Source: DATHWB01 sp040880725 (GTDB lineage: Bacteria > Actinomycetota > Acidimicrobiia > Spongiisociales > ZC4RG35). Taken from it: 64,000 nt of DNA. The stretch spans positions 1-64,000 of the forward strand of contig JBBDHV010000059.1 in NCBI GenBank assembly GCA_040880725.1, given 5' to 3'. A program made the translations under genes and the position numbers. This document shows, in pieces, positions 35,044-43,236 of the stretch (position 1 is the first letter of the stretch; the number at the start of each line of letters is the position of its first letter). The notes beneath the pieces were generated by a model that was not told the origin of the DNA, ran no database searches, and was given only the letters and a program-made list of their open reading frames with translations.

Positions 35044-35115
35044 AGCGTAATTGGGACTGGGTCGAGCCCTGAGTGCCGATCGGGCCCGAGTTCTGTCACC
35101 CCCCGTTCGTACGTT
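35044..35115. promoter_or_regulatory. Divergent leaderless promoters (cupin / comM)
   Basis: Minus-strand TACGCT (35044-35049) is 7 nt from the cupin ATG at 35036. Plus-strand TACGTT (35110-35115) is 7 nt from the comM ATG at 35123. Confidence 0.5.
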
Positions 35116-35122
35116 CCAGGCC

Positions 35123-36550
35123 ATGTTCTCCACTACTGCTTCCGCCGCCCAGATCGGAGTCGACGCCCGTGCGGTCCACGTCGAGACCCATGTCGCTTCC
35201 GGCCCGAAACGTTTTGGCATCGTGGGTTTGCCCGACGCCGCCGTTCGCGAGGCCATCCACCGGGTGGTCTCGGCGTTCGCCACTTCCGGCTACGCCTTCC
35301 CCAACGGGCGGAGTGTCACCGTCAACCTGGCGCCTGCCGCCCTCCCGAAGTCGGGCCCGGCATTCGACCTCCCCATCGCATTGGGAATCCTCGCCGCCGA
35401 GCGACTCGTGCCACCCGGGGTGACCCAGGTTGTCTCGGTCGGCGAGCTCGCGCTGGATGGCAAGGTGCGGCCGGGTCGCAACATCCTCGCCGCCGCCCGG
35501 GTCGCCCGACGCCTCGGCCGGCCGCTGCTCGTGCCATTCGGCGGGGAGGAGGAGGCCGGCCTGGTGGAGGGCGTCGAGGTTCGGCCGGTGCACTCGTTGT
35601 GCGACGCCGTCGAGGCGGCACTGGACGTCGGTCGTACAGTGTCCGTTCCTCCACCTGTCGACGGTCCGCCCAGCGATGCGGATCTGGGAGAGGTGAAGGG
35701 ACAGCCGATCGCCCGACGTGCCCTGGAGATTGCCGCCGCGGGTGGTCATCACATCCTCTTCATCGGTCCCCCGGGAGCCGGGAAGTCGATGCTGGCGAAA
35801 CGTCTTCCCTCGCTGCTCCCCCCGATGACATCCGAGGAGCGCCTCGAGTCCGCATCCGTATGGGCGGCATCATCCCGCCCGCCCCGCTCGCCTGGCCGCC
35901 CGTTTCGATCGCCGCATCACTCGGCGTCGGTGGCGGCTCTGCTGGGAGGAGGTTCGGGGCTTCCAGAGCCCGGGGAAGTGAGTCTCGCCAGTTGTGGAGT
36001 GTTGTTCCTGGACGAATTGGGGGAGTTCCCGGCGCATGTGCTCGACGGCCTCCGGCAACCGTTGGAGGACGGCTTCATCACGATCGCCCGCCGCGGGGCG
36101 ACGGTGCGGTACCCCTCGACGGGCCAGGTGGTGGCGGCGACCAATCCTTGCCCGTGCGGGTATCGCGGCGATCGGATCAAGCCCTGCGTCTGCGCCGACA
36201 CCGAAGTCCGGAAATATCGGAGGAAGCTCTCCGGTCCGCTGCTCGACCGATTCGATGTGTCGGTGGCCGTCGGTCGCCCCGAGTCGTTCCAAGGCGGGCC
36301 GGAGGAGACGTCGGCCGAGGTGCGAGAGCGAGTCATCGCAGCCCGGCGGTTCGCCGAGATGCGCGGACTCCAGGACGCCTGGTCCGAGGAGGCCTCGTCG
36401 GTGTTGGCAAAGGCCCTTGCAGACGGGGTTCTCACAGGACGCGGGCACGACAAGGTACGGAGAGTTGCTCGCACGATCGCCGATCTGGACGCATCCGAGG
36501 TCGTCTCCCTGGAGCACGTGTTCGAAGCAATGACGCTGAGGGCAGCATGA
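35123..36550 (+). CDS. comM: YifB/ComM-family Mg-chelatase-like AAA+ ATPase
   Basis: 475 residues. N-terminal Lon-like fold (IGVDARAVHVETHVASGPKRF, FAFPNGRSVTVNLAPA-like region), then the AAA+ domain: Walker A GPPGAGKSM near 215, Walker B GVLFLDELGEF, and a four-Cys insert CPCGYRGD...CVC. ComM is a hexameric branch-migration helicase that helps integrate taken-up DNA. ATG 35123 follows TACGTT by 7 nt; a longer upstream frame is not conserved. ATGA overlap with dprA, its usual partner. Confidence 0.93.
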   Translation: MFSTTASAAQIGVDARAVHVETHVASGPKRFGIVGLPDAAVREAIHRVVSAFATSGYAFPNGRSVTVNLAPAALPKSGPAFDLPIALGILAAERLVPPGVTQVVSVGELALDGKVRPGRNILAAARVARRLGRPLLVPFGGEEEAGLVEGVEVRPVHSLCDAVEAALDVGRTVSVPPPVDGPPSDADLGEVKGQPIARRALEIAAAGGHHILFIGPPGAGKSMLAKRLPSLLPPMTSEERLESASVWAASSRPPRSPGRPFRSPHHSASVAALLGGGSGLPEPGEVSLASCGVLFLDELGEFPAHVLDGLRQPLEDGFITIARRGATVRYPSTGQVVAATNPCPCGYRGDRIKPCVCADTEVRKYRRKLSGPLLDRFDVSVAVGRPESFQGGPEETSAEVRERVIAARRFAEMRGLQDAWSEEASSVLAKALADGVLTGRGHDKVRRVARTIADLDASEVVSLEHVFEAMTLRAA

Positions 36551-37362
36551 GGGCGCTACGCAGAGACGACTTCGAATACCCCGAAAGACTGCGCCGCCTG
36601 CCGGAGCCACCCGATCCGCTGTACGTGCGGGGAAGCATTCCTGACGCACCTGCGGTGGCGGTGGTGGGATCGCGGCGGTGCACCCGGTACGGCTCGGCAA
36701 TGGCGCGCACCTTGGCGAAGTCAATCGCCTCGGCAGGCTGGACCGTGGTGAGCGGGTTGGCGCGAGGCATCGACACCGCTGGACACCTCGGAGCCCTCGA
36801 CGGTGGCGGACCTACGGTGGCGGTGCTCGGATCGGGAATCGACGTCTGGTACCCGGCATCCAATCGACTCCTCGGCGAACGGATCCTCGAAGCGGGCGCG
36901 GTTGTGTCCGAATACCCGTCCGGCACGACCCCCGCTCCGTGGCGGTTCCCGGCGCGAAACCGCATCATCGTGGGGTTGTCCGATGCGGTGGTGGTCGTGG
37001 AAGCGGCGGAGCGTTCGGGTGCGCTGATCACTGCTCGTCTCGCGATGGAACAGGGGGTCGAGGTTTTCGCCGTGCCGGGCGATCTCGATCGGGAGACATC
37101 GCGAGGGACAAACCGTCTGATCGCAGATGGTGCCCACCCCCTCGTCGCTCCCGGCGAGATCGTCGAGGGTCTGGAGCGAATCCTCGGACCGGCTCCGCAG
37201 ACGGGTTCCCAGCCCGCAGCTGCCCTCGACGGGCCGATGTTCGTCCATGAGATCGCCGCGTCCCTCGGCGTGAGTATCGGGGAGGCGTCGAAGCGGGTCA
37301 GCCAGTGGGAACTGGCCGGCCTGGTGCGTCTCCGAGAGGGAATGGTGGAACCGGTGGTGTGA
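36547..37362 (+). CDS. dprA: DNA processing protein DprA
   Basis: 271 residues. It binds incoming single-stranded DNA and loads RecA. Rossmann-fold motifs are VAVVGSRRCTRYG, SGLARGIDTAGHLGAL, VAVLGSGIDVWYP and RSGALITARLAMEQG. The C-terminus (VHEIAASLGVSIGEASKRVSQWELAGLV) is the DprA winged helix. The usual N-terminal helical domain is much shortened to about 30 residues. Start overlaps comM (ATGA). The repeat region 37398-37535 follows. Confidence 0.94.
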   Translation: MRALRRDDFEYPERLRRLPEPPDPLYVRGSIPDAPAVAVVGSRRCTRYGSAMARTLAKSIASAGWTVVSGLARGIDTAGHLGALDGGGPTVAVLGSGIDVWYPASNRLLGERILEAGAVVSEYPSGTTPAPWRFPARNRIIVGLSDAVVVVEAAERSGALITARLAMEQGVEVFAVPGDLDRETSRGTNRLIADGAHPLVAPGEIVEGLERILGPAPQTGSQPAAALDGPMFVHEIAASLGVSIGEASKRVSQWELAGLVRLREGMVEPVV

Positions 37363-37397
37363 GCCATCGACCAGTTGCATATCCCACGCCGGACAGG

Positions 37398-37535
37398 TCT
37401 CAAACCCAGGGTTCCAGACCACACTGGGCGTAGTCCCCAGCCCGTGATTCGGCGGGCGCGAGCGACGGTTGGCCCGAGACCCTGATCCGCGGGCTCAGGA
37501 CCACACTGGGTGTAGTCACGAACCCCGGGTTCGGG
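37398..37535. repeat. Intergenic palindromic repeats, dprA-xerC gap
   Basis: Two copies of the 19-mer GACCACACTGGGYGTAGTC at 37417-37435 and 37499-37517 (GAC-N-ACAC / GTGT-N-GTC, itself a palindrome), plus AACCCAGGGTT at 37403-37413 and a related CGAACCC/GGGTTCG palindrome at 37519-37533. The same units occur at 46822-46876. No gene is seen in this 218-bp gap. Confidence 0.75.
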
Positions 37536-37567
37536 ACGACAACCCGCCGGTTTTCGCGTTCTGCACG

Positions 37568-37573
37568 TAGCAT
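37568..37573 (+). promoter_or_regulatory. -10 box TAGCAT, leaderless promoter for xerC
   Basis: TAGCAT, 7 nt, GTG at 37581. Confidence 0.5.
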
Positions 37574-37580
37574 CGGCGAG

Positions 37581-38471
37581 GTGTCACCGATTCCTGAACC
37601 GCCGGAGTGGGCTCGAGGAGCTCTCGAGGAATACCTGGGACGGTGTCGGTCCCAGCGGGGGATGTCGCCGCACACGGTGGACGCCTATCGGCGTGATCTC
37701 GCCCAGTTCTTCGATTTCACCGCCCGGGCCGGGTGCGACTCGATCCGCTCGGTCGATCGACGGCTGATCCGACGGTGGCTCGCACAACTCGACACCCGGG
37801 GCTACGCCCGCACCTCGGTGGCGCGGAAGTCGTCATCGGTCCGTGCGTTCTACGAAGACGCCTTGCGCCGCGGTCTGGTGGCGGCGAATCCTGCCGGGGG
37901 GCTCCATCGGCCCAAGACCCCGGCGCGGCTGCCGCAAGCGCTGCGGCCGGCTGCCGTTGCGTCGGTCCTCGATGCGCTCACGGGCGAGAGTCCCGTCGAA
38001 CTCCGCGATCGGGCGCTCCTCGAGGTGCTGTATGCAACGGGGATGAGGGTGTCGGAGGTTGCGCACCTCACCGTACGGGAGGCCGAAGGACGTGAGACGC
38101 TGCGAACCCGGGGCAAGGGGGGACGAGATCGGATCGTTCCGCTCGGTGTTCCCGCACAGCGGGCAGTGGCGGAGTGGATCGCACGTGGTCGACCGCATCT
38201 CATGGCAGTACCCACCGACGATCTGTGGATCGGACAACGAGGGGGTAGCCTGGACGAACGAGGAATCCGGCGAGTGGTGGGGCGCCGTCTCGGAACCCAC
38301 CCACACGCAATCCGGCATTCCTTTGCAACGCACCTGTTGGAAGGTGGCGCCGACCTCAGAGTGGTCCAGGAACTCCTGGGTCACGTTGATCTGGCAACCA
38401 CCCAAATTTACACTCACATCACCAACGATCACCTTCGAAGGACGTATGAGCGAAGCCACCCGCGGGCCTGA
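37581..38471 (+). CDS. xerC: Tyrosine recombinase XerC
   Basis: 296 residues, the length of XerC/XerD, which resolve chromosome dimers at dif. N-terminal SAM-like domain (RGMSPHTVDAYRRDLAQF), then the catalytic set: Arg in ATGMRVSEV, Lys in RGKGGRDRIVPL, HxxR in HAIRHSFATHLLEGG, His in LLGHVDLATTQ and the nucleophile Tyr in QIYTHIT. Its place in the dprA-xerC-whiG order marks it as the housekeeping XerC, not a phage integrase. GTG start after TAGCAT. It overlaps whiG by 26 nt. Confidence 0.93.
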   Translation: MSPIPEPPEWARGALEEYLGRCRSQRGMSPHTVDAYRRDLAQFFDFTARAGCDSIRSVDRRLIRRWLAQLDTRGYARTSVARKSSSVRAFYEDALRRGLVAANPAGGLHRPKTPARLPQALRPAAVASVLDALTGESPVELRDRALLEVLYATGMRVSEVAHLTVREAEGRETLRTRGKGGRDRIVPLGVPAQRAVAEWIARGRPHLMAVPTDDLWIGQRGGSLDERGIRRVVGRRLGTHPHAIRHSFATHLLEGGADLRVVQELLGHVDLATTQIYTHITNDHLRRTYERSHPRA

Positions 38472-39231
38472 TCCGGCGGTCAACGACATCTCGGTCCTCT
38501 GGACCGAGTACAAGGCCTCCGGAGAACCGGAAGCCCGGGATCGACTGATCGTCCACTACTCGCCGCTCGTCAAGTTCGTGGCGGGTCGCGTCGGCGTGGG
38601 ACTGCCCCGCAATGTCGATCAGGGTGATCTCGTCTCCAACGGAATCTTCGGACTCATCGATGCCATCGAGAAGTTCGAACCCGAACGCGGCTTCAAGTTC
38701 GAGACGTACGCCATCAACCGCATCAAGGGTGCGATCCTCGACGAGCTGCGGGCCATGGACTGGGTACCGAGGTCCGTGCGCTCCCGAGCTCGCGAGATCG
38801 AACGATCGGTCGTCGAACTCGAGCACCGCCTCCAACGCACGCCGTCGGACGAGGAACTCGCCACCCACATGAACGTCCGAGTCGACGACCTCCAGGACAA
38901 CCTGGCGGAGATCTCGACCCTCGGACTGATCGCCCTGGACGAGGTTCTCGGGCCGGACACCGGCAGTTCCCTCGGGGACATGGTCGCCGATGCGTCGGGG
39001 TTGAGCCCCGAGCAGGCGTTCCAGAAGGAAGAGACCCGGCGCATCCTGGCCGATGCCATCAACCGTCTGCCTGATCGAGAACGTCTCGTGCTCACGCTGT
39101 ACTACTTCGAGGGTCTCACGCTCGCCGAGGTCGGAGATGTGCTCGGTGTCACCGAGTCGAGGGTCTGTCAGATTCACGCCAAGAGCGTGATGTCGCTCCG
39201 TAACCGGATGACCGAACCCTCGTTCCGGTAG
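38446..39231 (+). CDS. whiG: RNA polymerase sigma factor, WhiG/FliA family
   Basis: 261 residues. Region 1.2-2: ARDRLIVHYSPLVKFVAGRV, NVDQGDLVSNGIFGLIDAIE and RGFKFETYAINRIKGAILDEL. Region 3: PRSVRSRAREIERSVVELEH. Region 4: RLPDRERLVLTLYYFEGLTL and ESRVCQIHAKSVMSLR. This is the FliA/SigD/WhiG group; in actinobacteria of this gene order it is WhiG, which controls sporulation in Streptomyces. The targets here are unknown. AAGGA lies 5 nt before the ATG, which is inside xerC. Confidence 0.92.
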   Translation: MSEATRGPDPAVNDISVLWTEYKASGEPEARDRLIVHYSPLVKFVAGRVGVGLPRNVDQGDLVSNGIFGLIDAIEKFEPERGFKFETYAINRIKGAILDELRAMDWVPRSVRSRAREIERSVVELEHRLQRTPSDEELATHMNVRVDDLQDNLAEISTLGLIALDEVLGPDTGSSLGDMVADASGLSPEQAFQKEETRRILADAINRLPDRERLVLTLYYFEGLTLAEVGDVLGVTESRVCQIHAKSVMSLRNRMTEPSFR

Positions 39232-39260
39232 TCGCACCGCCGCCGGCCCGGATTCGGCCT

Positions 39261-39346
39261 TTGGAGGCGAGGACGCACCCCGGCTAGCATTTCACCCAAC
39301 CAAGCACGCTGCGTGCATCCCTCTGGTCCGGGTTCGCCCGGTTGGG
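39261..39346 (+). promoter_or_regulatory. rpsB promoter and structured leader
   Basis: TTGGAG (39261-39266), 18 nt, TAGCAT (39285-39290) form the promoter; RNA would start near 39297, about 128 nt before rpsB. Its 5' end folds as a three-way junction: CCCAACC (39295-39301) pairs with GGTTGGG (39340-39346), enclosing a GCACG/CGTGC hairpin (39304-39316) and a CCGGG-TTCG-CCCGG hairpin (39328-39341). A candidate ribosomal-protein leader. Confidence 0.55.
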
Positions 39347-39425
39347 ATGGTCTCCACACGGACTCACCACCGACTCACATTCGGCTGGCGCGCGGAGCGG
39401 ACGACAACCAGGAAGGAACACATCC

Positions 39426-40142
39426 ATGGCTGTGACCATGAAGCAGCTGCTCGAAGCCGGCGTACATTTCGGGCATCAGACCCGCCGCTGGAACCCGAAG
39501 ATGGCTCCGTTCATCTACGGCGAGCGCAACGGCATCCACATCATCGACCTGCGCCAGACCCTCGACCAGGTCCACAAGGCCGCCGACTATGTGAAGGATC
39601 TCGCCGCCAACGGCGGAACCATCCTCTTCGTCGGCACCAAGAAGCAGGCGCAGTCCCCGGTCGAGATGGCCGCCAACGACTCCTCGATGCCCTACGTGAA
39701 CTATCGCTGGCTCGGAGGCATGCTCACGAACTTCCAGACGATCCAGAAGCGGATCTATTACATGCGCGAACTCGAGCGCATGGAGGAGTCTGGTGAGATG
39801 CAGCTGCGTCCGAAGAAGGAGCGACTCAAGCTGCGTCGCGAGCTCGAGAAGCTGCAGGCGAACCTCGGTGGAGTCCGCGATCTCAATCGCGTGCCGAATG
39901 CCGTGTTCGTCGTTGACGTCAACGCCGAGCACACCGCGGTCAAGGAAGCCCAGCGCCTTGGTCTCAAGGTGATCGCACTCGTCGATTCGAACTGTGATCC
40001 CGACGCCGTGGACATCGTGATCCCCGGCAACGATGACGCGATCCGCTCTGCCGAGTTGATCGCCATGGCACTGGCAGAAGCAGCCAAGGAAGGCCGCCAG
40101 GTGGCCACCGCCAAGCAGCAGAAGTCCGACGAAGAGTCCTGA
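39426..40142 (+). CDS. rpsB: 30S ribosomal protein S2
   Basis: 238 residues. Typical S2: MKQLLEAGVHFGHQTRRWNP, FIYGERNGIHIIDLRQTLDQ, MLTNFQTIQKR, and PNAVFVVDVNAEHTAVKEAQ through LVDSNCDPDAVDIVIPGNDD. AAGGAA lies about 9 nt before the ATG at 39426; the frame is open upstream into the leader but that is not S2. Followed by tsf after 12 nt, the universal rpsB-tsf pair. Confidence 0.97.
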   Translation: MAVTMKQLLEAGVHFGHQTRRWNPKMAPFIYGERNGIHIIDLRQTLDQVHKAADYVKDLAANGGTILFVGTKKQAQSPVEMAANDSSMPYVNYRWLGGMLTNFQTIQKRIYYMRELERMEESGEMQLRPKKERLKLRRELEKLQANLGGVRDLNRVPNAVFVVDVNAEHTAVKEAQRLGLKVIALVDSNCDPDAVDIVIPGNDDAIRSAELIAMALAEAAKEGRQVATAKQQKSDEES

Positions 40143-40154
40143 GAGAGATCGAAA

Positions 40155-40772
40155 GTGGCCGAATACACCGCCAAAGACGTACAGAAGCTCCGCCAGTCCG
40201 CCGGAGTGGGAATGATGGATGCCAAGACGGCACTGGACGACGCATCCGGAGACTTCGAAAAGGCATCCGAGCTCCTGCGCGAGCGCGGCCTCGCCAAGGC
40301 GGCGAAGCGGGCCGACCGCGACGCCAACGAAGGGACCATCGGGGTCTATCTGCATCACCAGAACGACCACCCGGTGATGGGTGTGGTCGTGGAACTCGCA
40401 TGCGAGACGGATTTCGTCGCCAAGAGCCCTGACTTCAACGACATCGCGAACGATCTCGCGCTTCACATCTCCTGGGCGAATCCCCACTGGGTACGACGTG
40501 AAGATGTCGATGCCGCCGACGTCGCCAAGGAGTCCGAGCTCATCGAGCGCGAGGCGAAGGCGTCGGGCAAGCCGGAACAGGCGATCGCCAAGATCGTCGA
40601 AGGCCGACTCGAGAAGTGGCACGAAGATCATGTCCTCTACGAGCAGACCTTTGTGAACAAAGAGAAGTTCGACGGCACCATCGCCGAGCTCATCACCCAA
40701 CTGGGAATGAAGATGGGCGAGAACATCTCGGTTCGTCGCTTCCACCGTGTCGAGGTCGGAGCGTCGGTCTGA
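40155..40772 (+). CDS. tsf: Elongation factor Ts (short form)
   Basis: 205 residues. It recycles EF-Tu-GDP. The UBA-like N-terminus AKDVQKLRQSAGVGMMDAKTAL and the core ELACETDFVAKSPDF are clear. It is much shorter than the 270-290 residues of E. coli or Streptomyces and close to the 196 of Thermus EF-Ts, meaning only one core subdomain is present; the Thermus form works as a dimer. GTG start. Confidence 0.95.
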   Translation: MAEYTAKDVQKLRQSAGVGMMDAKTALDDASGDFEKASELLRERGLAKAAKRADRDANEGTIGVYLHHQNDHPVMGVVVELACETDFVAKSPDFNDIANDLALHISWANPHWVRREDVDAADVAKESELIEREAKASGKPEQAIAKIVEGRLEKWHEDHVLYEQTFVNKEKFDGTIAELITQLGMKMGENISVRRFHRVEVGASV

Positions 40773-40794
40773 GCTCCACGGCTCCCGAGGCGAG

Positions 40795-40800
40795 TACGAT
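40795..40800 (+). promoter_or_regulatory. -10 box TACGAT, probable pyrH promoter
   Basis: TACGAT ends 10 nt before the pyrH ATG in the tsf-pyrH gap, so pyrH can start its own short-leader transcript. Confidence 0.35.
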
Positions 40801-40810
40801 CGACGACCGC

Positions 40811-41524
40811 ATGCCAGACCGACACAAACGCGTCCTCCTCAAGCTCTCGGGTGAGGCGTTTGCTGCGACAGATGTTGGGTACGGCATCGACCCCAACACC
40901 GTCGCCCGCGTGGCCGAGGAGATTGCCGAAGCCCATCGAACCGGCGTCCAGATCGCGATCGTCGTCGGCGGCGGGAACATCTTCCGCGGCGTATCCCAGG
41001 CTGCCAAGGGGATGGATCCGGCGAACGCCGACTACATGGGGATGCTGGCGACCGTCATCAACGCGCTCGCGGTACGCGATGCTCTCGAAAAGGCCGGCGT
41101 GCCCACCAGGGTGCAGTCCGCGATCACGATGCAGCAGCTCGCCGAGCCCTACATTCGGCTTCGTGCGATCCGGCACCTCGAGAAAGGGCGAATCGTCGTC
41201 TTTGCCGCCGGGACCGGCAATCCCTTCTTCACCACGGACACCACCGCGGCGCTGCGGGCCGTCGAGATCGGGGCGGAAGTGTTGTTGAAGGCATCCAAGG
41301 TGGACGGGATCTACGACCGCGACCCCGTCGGCGACCCCACGGCCACCCGCATCGACGAGATCTCCTACATGGACTTCCTCAACATGGGTCTCCGAGTCAT
41401 GGACTCCACCGCCATTACGATGTGCCGCGAACACGGCATACCCATTGTCGTCTTCGACATGACCGATCCGGGCACCATTCTGCAAGCAGTGAGTGGCGAG
41501 CCCATCGGCACTGTCGTTCACTAG
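40811..41524 (+). CDS. pyrH: Uridylate kinase
   Basis: 237 residues. It phosphorylates UMP to UDP; bacterial hexameric UMP kinase of the amino acid kinase fold. Motifs: RVLLKLSGEAF, IAIVVGGGNIFRG, YMGMLATVINALA, FAAGTGNPFFTTDTTAALRA and KVDGIYDRDP. The ATG at 40811 gives the expected N-terminus. Followed after 8 nt by frr. Confidence 0.96.
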   Translation: MPDRHKRVLLKLSGEAFAATDVGYGIDPNTVARVAEEIAEAHRTGVQIAIVVGGGNIFRGVSQAAKGMDPANADYMGMLATVINALAVRDALEKAGVPTRVQSAITMQQLAEPYIRLRAIRHLEKGRIVVFAAGTGNPFFTTDTTAALRAVEIGAEVLLKASKVDGIYDRDPVGDPTATRIDEISYMDFLNMGLRVMDSTAITMCREHGIPIVVFDMTDPGTILQAVSGEPIGTVVH

Positions 41525-41532
41525 GAGGAGCG

Positions 41533-42084
41533 ATGCTCGACGATCTTCTCGCAGAGGCGCGCACCGGAATGGATTCGGCCATTGACCACGTCGCCTCCGA
41601 ATTCGGCACCGTCCGGACCGGCCGGGCGAACCCGCAGATTCTCCACCGCATCCATGCCGAGTATTACGGCACCCTCACTCCACTCCAGCAGCTCGCCTCG
41701 ATGAGCGTGCCGGAACCTCGCCTGCTCGTCGTCCAGCCCTTCGACAAGGGAGCGCTCCCGAACATCGAGCGTGCCATTCGTGAATCGGACCTCGGCCTCA
41801 ATCCATCCAACGACGGCTCGGTCATTCGCATCGCGTTCCCCACCCTCACCGAGGAGCGGCGCAAGGAGCTGATTCGGATGGTCCGACACATGGCGGAAGA
41901 GGGCCGGATTGCCGTGCGGAACGTGCGTCGTCACGCCAAGTCCGACATGGAGGCGCTCGCAGGTGAAATCTCCGACGACGAGATCCACCGCTCCGAGAAC
42001 GATCTGCAGGACCTCACCGACGAAATGGTCTCCAAGATCGATGATCTGCTCTCCCGCAAGGAGAGCGAACTGCTCGAGGTGTGA
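41533..42084 (+). CDS. frr: Ribosome recycling factor
   Basis: 183 residues, normal for RRF, which splits post-termination ribosomes with EF-G. Motifs: GTVRTGRANPQILHRI, YYGTLTPLQQLASMSVPEPR, GLNPSNDGSVIRIAFP and LTEERRKELIRMV. A perfect AGGAGG (41523-41528) lies just before the ATG at 41533, overlapping the pyrH stop. Confidence 0.97.
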   Translation: MLDDLLAEARTGMDSAIDHVASEFGTVRTGRANPQILHRIHAEYYGTLTPLQQLASMSVPEPRLLVVQPFDKGALPNIERAIRESDLGLNPSNDGSVIRIAFPTLTEERRKELIRMVRHMAEEGRIAVRNVRRHAKSDMEALAGEISDDEIHRSENDLQDLTDEMVSKIDDLLSRKESELLEV

Positions 42085-42087
42085 CCC

Positions 42088-43236
42088 ATGTCCGACGACA
42101 TCCCCACGAAGTTCACGCGGCCCTGGGAGGATCCTGACCTCGAGCAGTCCACCGCGTCCGACGCGGACAGTTCCGACTCGCCGGACGTGTCGACCGATGA
42201 GGGCGAGGGGAGTGCCCACCTCGACGATTACACCCACGACGACTACCTCGCAGCCACGACCCGGGAATACCAGGGTCTCGCCGAGGACATCGCGGCTGCC
42301 GAAGGTCTCGAATACGAGCGGCAGGCTGTCGCTGCCTCCATGCCGGGCGTCGGCTCGGGACTGGTCGGTTTCGAAGATGTCACCGGTCGCAGAGGGATCT
42401 CCGAAGAAGATGTCGAAGCCGCAGAGCAGGCACGGACTTCGGATATGACCCTGCGGTTCAGCTCCGGCCTCGTGCTGGTCGGGCTCTTCCTCGGATGTCT
42501 GTTTCTCGGTGGGGTCTGGTTCACCGCCATGGTGACGGTCGCCATGGTGCTGTCGGTCGGAGAGGTGTACGCCACGCTCCGCACCCGCGACTACCGGCCG
42601 ATTGCGTTGTTTGGTTTCCTCGGCGTCATCGGTGGCGGAGTGGCCGCTCATGTCGGGGGGCCCGAGGCCCTGGCGTCGACACTGATTGCGGGCGTCACCG
42701 CGGTCGCGCTGTTCTATTCCGTCGTCGTGCGTCGCGACCCGCTCGAGAATGCTGCGGTCACGGTGATGGGCATGGTCTGGGTGTCGCTGCTCTCGTTTGC
42801 GATCATCGTGGGGCGGTCGGAGAACGCAGTCGAGTTGATCCTGCTGCTCGTCGTGCTGACAGCGTTCTTCGACATCGCCGCCTATTTCGTGGGTCGAGCC
42901 TTCGGCCGCCGTCCGATCGCCCCGGTGGTCTCGCCGCGGAAGACCGTGGAAGGCTTGATCGGCGGAATCGTGGTGACGGCTGCCCTCGCCTCGGTGCTCG
43001 CCACGATTCCCGCGTACGACTTCATGACCATCAGCGGGGCGATACTGGTGGCGTTGGTCGTCTCGATCTTCGCTCCGCTCGGAGACGCCGCGGAGTCGGT
43101 GGTGAAGCGTGCCCTCGGCACCAAGGACATGGGGTCCATCCTCCCGGGACATGGCGGGATGATCGACCGAATCGATGCCCTGCTGTTCGTCGTGCCTGCC
43201 GGCTACTTCTTGTTCCTCGTTCTCGACTACCTGTGA
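42088..43236 (+). CDS. cdsA: Phosphatidate cytidylyltransferase
   Basis: 382 residues. It makes CDP-diacylglycerol for phospholipids at the membrane. The C-terminal 260 residues have about eight membrane segments and the CDS signature KDMGSILPGHGGMIDRIDAL, plus SPRKTVEGLIGG. The first 118 residues are a soluble, very acidic extension (PDVSTDEGEGSAHLDDYTHD region) not seen in E. coli CdsA. It is separated by 3 nt from frr and overlaps dxr by GTGA. Confidence 0.94.
   Translation: MSDDIPTKFTRPWEDPDLEQSTASDADSSDSPDVSTDEGEGSAHLDDYTHDDYLAATTREYQGLAEDIAAAEGLEYERQAVAASMPGVGSGLVGFEDVTGRRGISEEDVEAAEQARTSDMTLRFSSGLVLVGLFLGCLFLGGVWFTAMVTVAMVLSVGEVYATLRTRDYRPIALFGFLGVIGGGVAAHVGGPEALASTLIAGVTAVALFYSVVVRRDPLENAAVTVMGMVWVSLLSFAIIVGRSENAVELILLLVVLTAFFDIAAYFVGRAFGRRPIAPVVSPRKTVEGLIGGIVVTAALASVLATIPAYDFMTISGAILVALVVSIFAPLGDAAESVVKRALGTKDMGSILPGHGGMIDRIDALLFVVPAGYFLFLVLDYL

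Noticed and set aside
35035..36546. Long frame leading into dprA
   Set aside because: It overlaps comM in another frame; dprA starts at the ATGA overlap at 36547.
37581..38471. Phage or island integrase
   Set aside because: Length, motifs and the dprA-xerC-whiG order fit housekeeping XerC; no attachment sites or phage genes are nearby.
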